Source: Fragilariopsis cylindrus CCMP1102 (taxonomy: Eukaryota > Bacillariophyta > Bacillariophyceae > Bacillariales > Bacillariaceae). Taken from it: a stretch of 64,000 nt of DNA. Below the pieces are notes generated by a model. The model was not told where the DNA came from, searched no databases, and saw nothing but the letters and a program-made list of their open reading frames with translations. Below, in pieces: positions 13,169 through 25,072 of this stretch (the stretch's first letter is position 1; every line of letters starts with the position of its first letter). Where the stretch lies: the NCBI GenBank assembly GCA_900095095.1, contig FMBT01000149.1, positions 1 to 64,000 on the forward strand, written 5' to 3'. The translations under genes and the position numbers were made by a program.

Positions 13169-13987
13169 AAAGAAGGAAGGAAGATAAAATCGAACTTAAA
13201 ACGAATTGAACTGGATTGAATTGAATCGAATCGTATATTATAATTTGCCGACGGCCGTTGGTTTTGATGCCGCAGACAGCACTTTGGCTTTCTTCAAGCA
13301 GATTTTTGTTTTTTCGTTGATAAATTAATATTTTTCGACCCAAAAAAAAAACGACCGGAGCAATTTTTATGGCCGTATGTATGGAAATTAATGCGAAATA
13401 GTACCTCCCCTTCAAAAACAATTACAAAAACAGTTATATGTGCAAATGAAAAAAAAGTCCATTTTGGCAACTCTTATTTGCTATGTGTAGTAAAATCATT
13501 ATTGCTCTTCATCATACACAATTTTTTTTTGTTTTGTGCTGAAATTGTGATTTCCCCCGGAGAAAATATCGCTTGGTTCTAAATGTTCATGCTAATGTAG
13601 TAGCTTATGCTTGCTCTTTCTTTAATTGCAGTAATAGAATGTAATGAACGCATCATCAACTCTCAACTTCAAACAGAGTTGCTAGGGAAGTGCACTTATA
13701 GCTTGATATTCGATTGATATTCGATCGTGCGTTCGTTTGATATGCATTTAAATACAAAAAATGAACGATACTATGTTTATGTATATTGAACTTATTGTTT
13801 ATTTTAGCAGCTCCCGCGTCGACTACCTTAAAAAGAATATCAGCCAGCGGCCGACATGCTACTTTCTAGTTAGGCATATGTTATACCATAATCACTATAG
13901 AAACAAGACACAGGTGAAAATATCGAAAAATGTCATGAAATGTGCACCAATACTATTACTTTATTTAACACTTCACATGAAGTAATT
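13169..13987. other. Intergenic between SAR1 and ATG4, no supported gene
   Basis: About 0.8 kb shared by the 3' ends of SAR1 (+) and ATG4 (-), so probably two 3' UTRs and terminator signals. It is AT-rich with short homopolymer runs. The open frame at 13761-13985 has no protein-like features. Confidence 0.45.
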
Positions 13988-15511
13988 TCATAGTAGAACA
14001 TAATCATCCTCATCACTAATTTCATCCTGTGGATCATCGAATACACCATCATCATCCAGATCATGCAGCATCATATCATTCGCCGAATCTGAAGACATGT
14101 AGTTCGGAAGCTTATCAAGGAATGAAACAAGTTTTGGTGCAGAAGAGTTGGGTTTGTACGTGTTAAGGCGTCTTCCAAGTCTAGAAAATCCTTTCTATTC
14201 GGCAGTAGAAACCAAGAGCAATAGATGGATCCATCCGATTCAGGTCCAATAATTCGGATATGTCGTATGTACCGACGCAAGATATTCATCAGTAAGATCA
14301 ATACACTGTTCTTTCTCATTGTCTATTTTTGTTCCTGGACCTTTTCTTTCATGTTTGGTGCAGATTGTACTGTATGGGGATCAAGTCCCAAATCTTTGAA
14401 CCATCTGCGTACGCCCCGTAGAACCAACGAGCTCCACGAGGACGTCCACCAAGTATTCCTACCGATTGCGGTAAACTAAATATATGAGCGACACTTTGTA
14501 CATATTCTTCATTGAATACATCAAGTCCCAATCGGAGTGGTATTAAAAGAAGTAGACTCGTATCCCATTCTAGATCTTTTAGCTCCAATTCTTCCAATTC
14601 GGGAACAACTTGATCTAATGGGTGTGATGGTTCTACCCCTCCTCCTGTTGTTGTGTTGTTGTTGTCGTTCAAATTGTTGCTGCTCCTTTTCTTGGCCCCA
14701 TCTTTAGTCATCAGTTCGTAAATCGTTTCTTATAGAGTGTTCCTTCCGATGATACGTGTACACGAAAGATATTTGTTTGTCGTTGCTGGTGTAATGCGAC
14801 TAAGTCTCTCATTACATAACATGCCGTGCCTGGCCCGTACCATTCACCTTCGATGTCCATGTGGCATAATATTGTAACGATAGAAGAATAATAATGGCAC
14901 GAATAAAAGGGATATAAACTGGTGTAAGAAAGAGAAAGAATAAAGAAAAAAAGATGATACATGCCAAACAAACGAGCAAAAAAGGGACATACCTGGGAGA
15001 ACTTCGTACTTTGCCAAACCAGCAGCGCACATATTGTGCAATGAGTAGATCGATTGGCTCGTACTTGGAAAATCTGCAAACCATGTCAACAATACTTTTA
15101 CAAAGTTATCCTCTCGAGCTTTTGTGACTGAGGTTTCTGCTTTCCAATGCCTCGACTTGAAATGTATTCTTAGAGCATGAGTAAGCATCATTTGGGCCGA
15201 CCGCAACATACACCCCCATCCGGCATCAGATGTTATACAATACGGTTTGATTTCAGGAAAGTCGTATCGATACGTCCACCAAAATAACGAAGCCTCATAT
15301 TCCTTTCTTTCGTAGTAGTCATGAACAGGATGACAACGTCTACCGAGCATGTAAAGGTATGGTATCTGTTTTCTTCATTGTTCTTTGTCAAAACGTTGGT
15401 ATAGATAGAATCAACATCATCTTCATCGTCTTCATTAGATTCGTCATAGAAGTATTCATAATCTTCTTTCTTCCTCTCTAGCTCTTGCTCCTGTTTCACT
15501 TCCATATTCAA
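13988..15511 (-). CDS. ATG4: ATG4 autophagy cysteine protease, with C-terminal LIR-like motif
   Basis: ATG4 cleaves ATG8 to expose its C-terminal Gly and later deconjugates it from lipid. Seen in order: an acidic N-terminus; LGRRCHPVHDYY; FWWTYRYDFP; the catalytic Cys in DAGWGCMLRSAQMML; GEWYGPGTACYVM; LLLIPLRLGLDVFNEEY; LPQSVGILGGRPRGARWFYG; GLDPHTVQ, which supplies the catalytic Asp and His; and MDPSIALGFYC. One intron is clear (about 15000-14855, between VLPG and GEWYG). The last residues, DEDDYVLL, are acidic followed by Y-x-x-L, like the LIR at the end of human ATG4B. About seven frame changes (near 15354, 14733, 14378 and several in 14330-14160) each need one added base. All family motifs survive, so assembly error is more likely than decay. 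Confidence 0.88.
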
Positions 15512-16084
15512 TATGTTTGTCGGTCGTCTGTCGTCGTCGGAAAGAACAATTATGAATTACAACATACAACAGCATAACAGCATACTGGCTATTTCTAAGA
15601 ATTTCTCAACAGAATTTGCTAGTTGCTGCATGATGCCGCCGCTATTTGATATTTGATATTGTTGACACGACATTATTATTTAACAGCTCCTATCTTTTGA
15701 GTCCAAACAAGACTAACTTTTGAGACTGAAATAGCTCTTATTTATTATAATGTATAAAACACGCACATTCTGCCCGTCACAACTAGTCTGCAATAACTAT
15801 ATTAGGACTGGCAAGGCTAAATCGAGTCCAGCATCCAGTCAGCCGTGAACAACATACAATTTTTGTTGTGATGCAGCAATGATGCGGGTGGAACTGTAGT
15901 ATATGGAATGTTCTACTAGCGTAGTGTCGAAGTAGTAGAAAATAAATGCAAATGCAACCTTAAAAACGTAAATAATATCATATTCATTCTACTAGCAGTA
16001 CTTGAATTCTGTTGATTATTTCACCTAGGAAAATCTTTGTCTCTTGAGAGGTCGTTCCTGTTCTTCTTCCGTTTCGCTTTTATC
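15512..16084. other. Intergenic, no supported gene
   Basis: About 570 bases upstream of ATG4 and downstream of the PARN-like gene, both on the minus strand. AT-rich; it presumably holds the ATG4 promoter and the PARN 3' end. No open frame or structured element was recognised. Confidence 0.45.
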
Positions 16085-18124
16085 TCAGCAAAAAATCCCC
16101 ATAGATTCCAGATATTTTTTGAGGTTTTTCGACGGTCGGACGAAGTAGTGTGATCGTTTCTTTTTCCCAAATTTACTACTCTTCAAAGCGTCAAGCAATA
16201 GTTTACCATGCTCTTTAAAGCGTTCGTCGTCATCATTGAAACTAACTATTTGGCGCCAACCAAGAATGTAGTATCGTCTACCCAAATAACATCAAAATTT
16301 ACTCGTTGGTTACGAGAATCGAAAAGTCCAGAAAGGGAGTTTATAATGTCCCGTGATGACACTGATGGATCATATTAGCTATACGGAAAGTTGATTCATG
16401 AGACATACCCCTTCCAAGTGGATCTGACACTGGAGATTCAAATCAATCGTGTACGGCGATAAATGAAAGTATAGCTTGTTCCGCCCGTATAAGTACCTTG
16501 GAAATGTAAATTCATCGATGCAATAATCCCATAATTGAAATTTGGAGCTTGCGTCCACAGGTGGGATTTTTCTTTGGTTTTGAATAGTATAAGAAAGTTC
16601 ACAGAACGCAACTCCCGTCATGTACGCATCATACGCGGCATCATGAGCCTGTTCATCTTGTTGGACTTGTCCGTTGAGACAAAAGGCGCGATGCTTCCAA
16701 TGCGGATGCTCAGCAACAGCCTGTTCATAAACATCCTCAAGGCGAGTCCTACGAGATGTGTTGTCCCTCAAACAATAATCCGAAGCTAAAATTTTCGTAT
16801 CATATACCACTGGGAAATGAGAATGAATAAGACGTTTGCAATCATCCCAATCGCTTGGAAGTTTAGGGGAGTGGAAATGTGTCATAAGAAATAGGAGATC
16901 CATTAACCCATTGTGCACGACAAGAGGAATCTTTCTATTCGAAATGCACTTCCCTGGAGAGAATTCCATCAATGCGTCATTCGCATTAGGTGCCAAGATT
17001 ACATGTTCGGCTATGTTTGCAATTGGTTCGCCGCTACATGCTTTTGACAATGCCAAAAAGATACGTTGTGCTCCAATTTTTGATTCAATCAACTTTTTAT
17101 ATCCCTCAACCAACAACCGTTGTGTCCGTCTTTCCCGTTCTTCATCCGTAAGTCGCCATACACGGATTTGCTCACTCTGAGTTTCGAGGACTAGATAAGG
17201 ATAATCTCGTTCAATACTTTCATACAAAGAACGTCGTAAAAAGGAATTGCATCGTGGAAGTAAAAAACTAACACCCTCCGCCCCTTGTGCCCCAACAATG
17301 GGTGTATCCAACCATTCTCGCAGACTAGATGCGACTCTAGCATGAAACTCCTTATCTTCGGCTTTAGTTAAGACAACCTTACGACGTTTATAGGCTGGTG
17401 ATGATGTTGCAGTAGTGGGAGTTGAACCCATTTGCTTCTGACGTTTTAAAAATTTCTCTGCTAGTTTGGCGGCAGTATCTTTTGTGCAGAATGGGATTCC
17501 TTCTCGTGCCCATAGGTTAAGGTCCATGTTATTTTCTAGCAGAAAATGAATTGACGACGGGTTCAATGTTATTTCTCGAGTAATATTAGGATCAGCTGGT
17601 GGAAATAGTGTGAATTTATACCTTCGCACATGAAAGGAAGCTGCATCAGACGTATCTGTTTCCTGTGATGATTTATGTTCAAATAAACAAATTCCCAATT
17701 GAATAATAGCATAACGCTCCGGAACAAGCTTCGTAGTAGAATATCGATCCGCAGGTGACTCGTCTTTGCAGATCTTCTTGACGTCTCCTGGTGGTAAGGA
17801 TATCCCAGTCATTTCCTCATCGATCGCGATCCAGGAAGCGTTGGGAAGGTTGCGTATGAAGTCATTGCTTTGTTCCAAGAAATCAGACCTGTAGAGAAAT
17901 TTGCAATAAAATATCCATTAGTGTATCTGACGTCAACAAATAAAGGGCAAAATATCGAACATATTCGTGGTGCTAAAATTTACGTACTGCGTGGAATTCA
18001 CCATGATTGATTCTCCACCGTTCTGAGCCATATCTGTTGGGCGCTGAGGGCTACTGCTACTATCAGTATTGTTATTAGCTCTAAATAACTGGTTTTGATG
18101 ATGTGCCATGGTTAATTCCTCCAT
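16085..18124 (-). CDS. PARN/CAF1-type poly(A)-specific 3' exoribonuclease
   Basis: Deadenylase of the DEDD superfamily, which removes poly(A) tails or trims small RNA 3' ends. Exon 1 is 18124-17988 (starting at MEELTM or at the later MAHHQ), then a canonical intron to 17889, then a long exon. DEDD residues: WIAIDEEMTGI (D and E of motif I), VVHNGLMDLLFL (motif II Asp), HDAAYDAYMTG (motif III His and Asp). The R3H-like insert region includes LLVEGYKKLIESK. After HLEG three short frame changes (near 16405, 16360, 16250) each need one base; corrected, the tail reads STFRIAN, YDPSVSSRDIINSLSGLF, VIWVDDTTFLVGAK and ERFKEHGKLLLDAL. That pattern fits the C-terminal RRM-like domain of PARN. Confidence 0.88.
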
Positions 18125-18486
18125 TGAAATGTTTATTTTTGTTTTCTCGCTTTCTTGAATAGATTTCAGATTTATTTTATGTGGTGGAACGACAATACAG
18201 CATGTAAGTTAAAAAAGTTAGTAGAATAATAGAGAAACAAATTGTTCGAAGAATTCACAATCGCGACATGAAATCGCATACACATTTTTATTTGGGGGAC
18301 GGAGGAGAGGAGGCGGTTAAAATAAAAAGGGGAAATGGATGAAACAAAAAAATTAGAATGTAAATTACACAGACTTTACCAAAAGCATTTACTTTCACAG
18401 CATGCTTCATGAGAGATCACCGTTCTTATCACAACAACAACGAATTAATAATTCATCTTCAATAGAGAACAATAAGACAATATAAG

Positions 18487-19161
18487 ATGGTTGATAAAGG
18501 AAACAAAGATTCCGTTATAATTTCTACCGAAGTATTTGCTTTGATGGTAGCGCATGCTGCCAGTCATCCAACTACGGCAATCCACGGCGTGTTGATCGGC
18601 AATCGGAATAGTAGCACGAATAAGGTTGATGTTACGGATGCTTTCCCGATCTGTCATGAAAATCCAACAAAGCCACTTGTAGAGACTGCATTAGCATTAG
18701 TCCAATCAAATTTGGAGGGACAACAACAAAAAGATACTGATAAAAAAAGTTGTATTGTCGGATGGTATACAGCACCTGAATTATTATACGAAAAAAAACC
18801 AGGTCCAGTTGCGTTAAGGATTGTTGCTGGCTTGGCGGCGGCGTCATCGGAGGATAATGATTCTTCTTCTTTCTCCTCCTCGGGTGAGCCGATATTACTC
18901 GTTTTGAACAATGAAGTGATAGTTACTCTACTCGCGGAGCAAGAGAAAGTAGTAGCATCGAAAGTAGTTCAGGCTTACGGAAAAGATTTTGGTTTGCAAT
19001 GGATGGAACCTCTCGATCTGACTGTATCAAACGAATCCGGAGCTGTCAAGGCCGTATCTGCCATTTTTAATGAAAAAGTCAATGTTAACGATCTTGTTGA
19101 TCATTGGGATGAAGGTGCTAGTTCTGAATGGACCTCAGCCTCTAGAATTTCCATTTGCTAA
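18487..19161 (+). CDS. EMC8: ER membrane protein complex subunit 8/9
   Basis: A single intronless frame of 224 residues, the usual EMC8/9 length. This catalytically inactive MPN-fold subunit sits on the cytosolic face of the EMC, the insertase for tail-anchored and multipass membrane proteins. Recognisable are the start VIISTEVFALMVAHAASHP, then AIHGVLIG, CIVGWYTAPEL, PILLVLNN, and the C-terminal LVDHWDEGASSEWT. The JAMM zinc ligands are absent, as expected for EMC8/9. One gene seems to serve for both vertebrate paralogues. It is divergent from the PARN-like gene, with about 360 bases between the starts that must hold both promoters. A low-complexity Ser insert (SSEDNDSSSFSSSG) lies mid-protein. 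Confidence 0.88.
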   Translation: MVDKGNKDSVIISTEVFALMVAHAASHPTTAIHGVLIGNRNSSTNKVDVTDAFPICHENPTKPLVETALALVQSNLEGQQQKDTDKKSCIVGWYTAPELLYEKKPGPVALRIVAGLAAASSEDNDSSSFSSSGEPILLVLNNEVIVTLLAEQEKVVASKVVQAYGKDFGLQWMEPLDLTVSNESGAVKAVSAIFNEKVNVNDLVDHWDEGASSEWTSASRISIC

Positions 19162-19305
19162 AATAATAATAATGGATAGCGCAAAAAATGAATATTCAAT
19201 AATTCAGCAAAACTGATATCAAAATAGTGTTATTTTCTTTTTAATTGTTATTATTACTATTATTTCATTTCTTGGATTGTTTCTAAGTGGTTTTTGTTTT
19301 CGTCG

Positions 19306-22020
19306 CTATGATCCACTATCATTATTATTATTTTCTCTGTTTTCATTTTCATTATTACTGTGAGATCTAGGTTTTATTACTCTCAATTGTACCGCAACAT
19401 CTTCTACCACTACCTCTTCTGTTCGGAATGCTTTCATAGCCCGATCCACAGAATCGTCGTTCGTAAAACGAAGGATTCCAAATCCTCGTTCGTTGTGTGC
19501 AACGGCGGCTATTGTAACATCCCCGAATACGCTGAATGCTTTACGGATGTCATTTTCTGTTGCTTTCTTTCTCATTCCCGATATCACTATTGTTGTGACC
19601 GGTATGTCCACTGCAAGTTGCAAACCAAGCAATCCTGCACATTCGTGGATAGTCCGCGAGGCGTCATTAGGACCAAGGACACCATGTCGAACACTTGCGG
19701 TCATCTTATTTAATGTTTCCTGCATAATTTCGCGTCTATGTATTATAAGCAAAAGAACATGGTGTCAGAGGTGGTCCGGTCCGGCTTACATTTACTACAA
19801 TAAGAGTTGAAAAGGATCAATTATATCCCTCGCGGCACACAGCACGTACACACTTCACGCATACACAGACAAAATACTGAATGTACTGTACTTACTTTTC
19901 TCTAGCCGTTGCTTTGTCGTTGCGCTTTAGCCAATCCATAATGATTCCCAATGCACTTGCTTCAATTTCTGGACCGGTTACATTATCTTTACCACCCCAC
20001 AACACGTCGGAAACAGTTGTAATATCGTCTTCTTCTATTAAGGCCGTGCAACGGCTTGACTCATCATCCCATCACATCCCTCTAAATTTCCTTCTACATC
20101 CGCCTCATTTTTTCTAAATTTTGATCTTTATATTGATCAAATTCGTCGGCAAATATCTGCGTCGTGTCTGCTTCATCTTTTGAATGCCCGCCCATAGAAT
20201 TTCCTCTAGATAGGAGCGATTGATTTGATACTAATGATCCATTTGGTGAAACGACAACACCGTCCAACCCAGATGGACCATCCAAATGCTTCGAAAATGC
20301 GGATCCATATGCTTTTGTTTCGCCCGAAGACTTACTACCCCCTGCATTGTCATATCTTGCTTTTGTTGCTGCAGCGGCGGCAGCACCACCACCCCATCCT
20401 CCTTCTGTGTGTTCATCACTACTGCGATGTCCTTCATGCCTACTACTTTTATTAACAGCATCAGCTTGGAGTTCAATCTCACGAGTTTGTCGTCGCTTTT
20501 TGCAGTAAATGAGTACACCGATTGCAACTATCGATAGTGCAATTATAATAGAAACCCAATAATAGCAGTATTATTACTTTTTTCTTCTCAGTGACACTGC
20601 ATCACTGTATCGGATTCCAGGCCAGCATCCTGGCAAGAGAAGTGGGTATCATGGATTCAAGACTGGGAATAAGCGTAGAGGGAGAGGCAGTTATAGTTGG
20701 TTAACGGTCGGGGTTGCACTCGGAAAAGGCGACATTGAAGGTGCCGGTGTCGATACAACTATTCTTTTTGCTTTGCCCACATTTGTGATATTCAAATTCA
20801 GTACATTCATTTGTTTCAGAATCGTATCGAGGTTTAGATTGGTCCAATTCTGGAACATACGTGGATAATCAGATACATTATAGTATTTGCTATCATACTT
20901 CATAGTAAAGTCCACATCGATCACAACATCAGAGGGAACGGGGGCAGGAGCAGATGTAGCCTCTTCTGCTGCTGCTACTTGTAAGTAGCGTGCCATTTCC
21001 TCGTAGTTTTTGCGGTAGGGTTCCTTTTGAACTGACGAAATTATCATTATCTTGTTCTAGAAGTAAGGATGTATTTCTATTTGTATTCGATCGCAATTGC
21101 AACTGCATCGCCTGCTTCGTCGTCGTTCTCCTGATTCGCCGCCGCCGTCGTCTTCGCTCTCTTCGCGCTTGAAACTGCTGGTTAAAAATAGTACAATTCG
21201 TATCGACTTTATCCGCCTCCCCCGTCGGTGCAAATTGGAAAGTGTGACCAGCATAAATCGTTTGAAATACTGTAACTTCATAGTCACTAAATATTCTTCC
21301 ATTCCCGACCGTAAACGATTGACGAAACTTGTTTTCTTTTACACTCGGATTTTCTAATGTTGCTTGGTCGGTTGGACTCGTTGTCGGAGATACCGATGGT
21401 GGCATAGATACCGTTGGATATTGGGTCGGTCGGATACTTGGAATACCTGATGGCTTCATTGTTGTACTAGGAGATACTGTAGTTACATTATTGTCCGTTT
21501 CCGCAATAGATGTTACTGGTTCTTCAAGTATTGACTGCGATGGTGCAATCGTAGAGTTTTGAGCTTGCACGATCGACGGTAATCCTACTACAATAAGGAA
21601 AAACATCAGTATACCAAACGAAGGCCGTAATGATATTCTCGGACGTTTATTGAAATTGGAATTGGAATTGGAATTAGAATTGCACTTATTATACTTATTA
21701 TTTGTATTTATTGATGTACATGATCTTCTCAGATATCTCCGTTTCATTTTCACATTTTGGGGATTTTCTGACCCACCATTTTCTTTTTTACGATGGGAAA
21801 AAATTGAACAATCTGTTCTCCAATTCCCAACGCAAACGGAAGAAAACTCGTCCATCAACATTGCAACGAGATAATAATGATGCGAAGATGATGGTGCGGA
21901 TTCAATATGATGTAGTGAAGACCTTAAATTACAACAGATATTAGATTCTTCCGGTTCATCTGTACTGAAATTCATGAATGTTTTTTGTCTCTTTATTGTG
22001 ATCGTTAGGATAGCTTGCAA
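19306..22020 (-). CDS. Secreted/PT-rich ectodomain, single membrane helix and cytosolic RRM-like domain, apparently one protein
   Basis: Order on the minus strand: a hydrophobic signal/anchor (FGILMFFLIVVGLPSIVQA); a PT/PS-rich stretch with repeats like PSIRPTQYPTVSMPPS; an ectodomain with N-glycosylation sequons (NYT/NWT/NIT types) and a run of Arg; a membrane helix (SIIIALSIVAIGVLIYC) ended by KKRR; a charged cytosolic tail; then, after an intron near 19900-19735, an RRM with RNP2-like TTIVISGM and RNP1-like RGFGILRF. About six frame changes interrupt the reading (near 21040, 20700, 20600, 20555, 20104, 20065). Most need one added base in a homopolymer; the one near 21040 needs one removed. 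No gap separates the tail from the RRM part, which supports one gene. The start may be 22020 or 21747. The alternative is two adjacent genes. Confidence 0.6.
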
Positions 22021-23321
22021 TATATTTTACAACAACATTAACATACATGGTCGAGTGGTGTTGCGGTACGTACAAATTTCTAATATTTTAATATGTTTGT
22101 TGTGTGTGCTGATTGGCACGATACGACCTCATGAACTCAAATACTGTATACTGAAAATACGTGCAAAAATTGCTGCTTGGATGGATGGACCTTCAACCTA
22201 CGACTTGTAGAAACAACACAGCGCTACACTTTACTCACGTACGACTACAGTCGTGCCGTTTTGCATGCCTTTTGGTGTGTTTTTCACCTAATTATTTTTC
22301 AATTTTTAACGGTCCTCATTTTTAATTAAATACATTATTTAATAACGCGCTAAACGCCCAAATTTTGAATTACAAGGAGCATGGGGAGCCGGAACTTTGC
22401 TTCAGAGAAGAAATATTTTATCAGTGAGTTAGCAATACTGTACAATATTATGATGTGTTAGCAGAATAATAATAATAGGTCTAATGATGACAGTAATGGT
22501 GTACTCTTGTAGGGAAATTTCTCCAGTTCAATGTATACATATGTCTAAAATAGATTGTGAATAGTCTAGCTATTGTGTCAATAGTAGTGAGAAATAAGTT
22601 CATAATATTATATCTTCTGACACATAGAGGAATTAATTAATTGATTGATGATGAGTACAAAAAGAAGAGCCATTGTGACAATCTTATAAAACATGTAGAT
22701 TGTGCGTTGGAAATCGTTTATACATATACATATATATATATATATATATATACATATATACATATATATCTACTACACACTCCTAGCTAAATCAAAAGTG
22801 GTATTTGTTACCACTAATACTATGAGCATGATGGTATGGTAGGCAGCTGTAGTGTAAGGATATTGTATTGGATAAGTGGGGCATGTGCTATCGGAGGGCT
22901 AGAAGATGGATGTGATATAGTACAGTGGAGAAAAAAATTGCAATTTCACCCCCAAGACAACCAATCAAAATTGAAGTTGATGAAAACTACAATGGAGATA
23001 TTGTCTCTTTGTTTGCTTTTCATAGATAAAAAAGGAATACAGTTCAATTGATTCTCATCACAGAAATGGAGTACTAATTTGAAATGTTTTTGCACAGGAT
23101 AATCGATCAATCATAGCTTGCCGTTTCCCCCCCTATTCTCTGTAAATATTATTATATACTTGTATATACAAGGCAAAGAATAATAAGTAAATGAACAAAT
23201 ACTTGCTAGCATGATGAAGTCATATACTTTTTCTTAGATTATAGAATTGTGTGTTCTTGCATTTGTTAAAAGAAATGATACATGCCTTTTTTCCTCTGTT
23301 GCGTATTTCATACCCCGCTCA
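22021..23321. other. Intergenic, no supported gene
   Basis: About 1.3 kb upstream of the membrane-RRM gene and beyond the 3' end of the next gene. It contains a TA microsatellite and AT-rich unique sequence. Short open frames at 22836-23051 and 23251-23503 are not convincing. Confidence 0.45.
22720..22769. repeat. TA-rich microsatellite
   Basis: About 50 bases of alternating TA with a few CA interruptions. Simple repeat in intergenic DNA. Confidence 0.9.
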
Positions 23322-25072
23322 TCATCGATTCCCACTACTTGTCTTTTCTATTAACCAGCCCTCAAGTGCGGTTGCCGTCCGTGGAATTGAGTTTGGTACT
23401 TGGTTCAACGTTGCGCTGCTTTCGTTTTTCTTTCTTGAAATTCCGAGATCAGTTCCACGACTTAAGTGGATGGAAGGTTTTTGAAAATCAAAGGTGGCAT
23501 TAGCATTTCTCCGCGTTTGAGAAGTCATCATATCGGTAGTTTCTGACGGAAGCATTGGCTTAGGATGACTAGCAAGTTTTCCATCTCGTCCCCAAAACTT
23601 TTGACTACCACCAAAGTCTCCAAATGTTGCATTCTTTGGACCCGATCCAAAGTCACCAGCATGAGGTCGACCAAATGACTTGAAACTAGTGAGACGGGCA
23701 GTTGTTGCCATCTTTTGGCGTTTAGGTGACGATATGGCGGCTGGCTTACCCTTCAAGTCTACATGGCCATCGAACTGAACGGATCTTGATTTCTTCATTT
23801 TATCGATAGATAAAGCATGCTTATCGGTGGTACTCGAAATCGGGGCGGCAGTCGAGAGCACGCTAATCAGTCTTAACGATGAGGATTTAGCCTTAAGGTT
23901 ACGATGAGAAGGTCGATGCACTTCCCCATTCGTAACAGATTGCTGACCTCCGCCACCACCACTTGCAGCCTTACCTGAAGATGACGCTAATTTCAGAGCA
24001 CTACTAAATCCTGAAAGTTGAGACGATGCATTCAACCTGCTCGGATCACTTATCTTTAAATCTGGATCTATTGACATTGAATTGGATGTAGAAGTTGCCT
24101 TCGCTACAGCATTGAAAACAACCATTCGGGCCTCCTTTACCATAGATTCTAATAACGTTCCGGTATCCAATCTTATATCAACAGTTTTCAGTCCCATTCC
24201 TATGGCTTGGTCTGCAGTGTGATCAAAATTAGCTGTGGAAGGAAAAGAATAGAAAACGATGATATATAAGAATGAGTACATTGTACGTATAATCCCAAGG
24301 AAAAAAAGGAAAAAATAGGAATAAAATAGGTAAAAAAGTTCAAAAACTCACCAGAAACGGTACCTGGAGCTCTTAGTGTTACAGTGCATTCCTTCGATTG
24401 GACGATAATTTTCATATGGACTTCGAAAAGCAGCGGCAAGATAATATCAGGATCGTCGTCTTTCCTTGGTAGGTTTTTACATGCTTCAGGTAATGGTTGG
24501 GTCTTGAATGCGATTTCTGCAGAATTAACTTTTATGATTGATGCCAACATACTTAGCAGTCGGGAACGACTAGTTGAATCACCTGTTGTGAGAGAATGCC
24601 TTAACAAAAGCAAGGTCCAAGCTCTAACACGGGAGTCGACTAGAGAGGAAAATGAATTAGCGGCGTTTTCTGATATAGCGTTCGATGCGTACACCACAGA
24701 TGATCTAGTCCAAGACGTTAATGAGCCAAGAGTTTGTGCTGCTTTCTGTTCCACCTGAGCTGCCTTAGCAGATGCATCGGCAGCATTATGAAGGACAGAC
24801 GCCTCCATTTTCATTTGTGGAAAATGTTCCCCAACCTTAGGTAGTGGGTTCGTTTCTGGATCTTCATCGAGTTTCCTCATATCAAGAGATGGTAGTGTAC
24901 ACACAACCTCGTGGTGTTCAACAGATTTTGATATACACATTAATAATTTTCGTGAATTTGTTGCGTTTGGATCAGCTTTCAGCAATGATGAGGGAGCTGA
25001 GGATTGTTCAGACAATAGTTTCGTTCCTATAAGGGACGTAAACGTCGTAACTACATCTGACTGGTCGATCAT
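23322..25072 (-). CDS. Unknown 543-residue protein, Ser/Lys-rich C-terminal half
   Basis: Not recognised. Two exons, 25072-24352 and 24232-23322, join in frame across a canonical GTGAGT...CACAG intron. The N-terminal half looks globular: TTFTSLIGTKLLSEQ, a stretch of mostly helical heptads with many Ala (ADASAKAAQVEQKAAQTLG), and a beta-rich end (EVHMKIIVQSKECTVTLRAPG). The C-terminal half is disordered: Ser-rich, a Gly run, and basic patches such as KMKKSR and SPKRQK that could be nuclear localisation signals. It has repeated Phe-Gly/Phe-Asp turns (SFKSFGRPHAGDFGSG, ATFGDFGG). No frame damage is visible. Nuclear location is only inferred from the basic patches. Confidence 0.7.
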
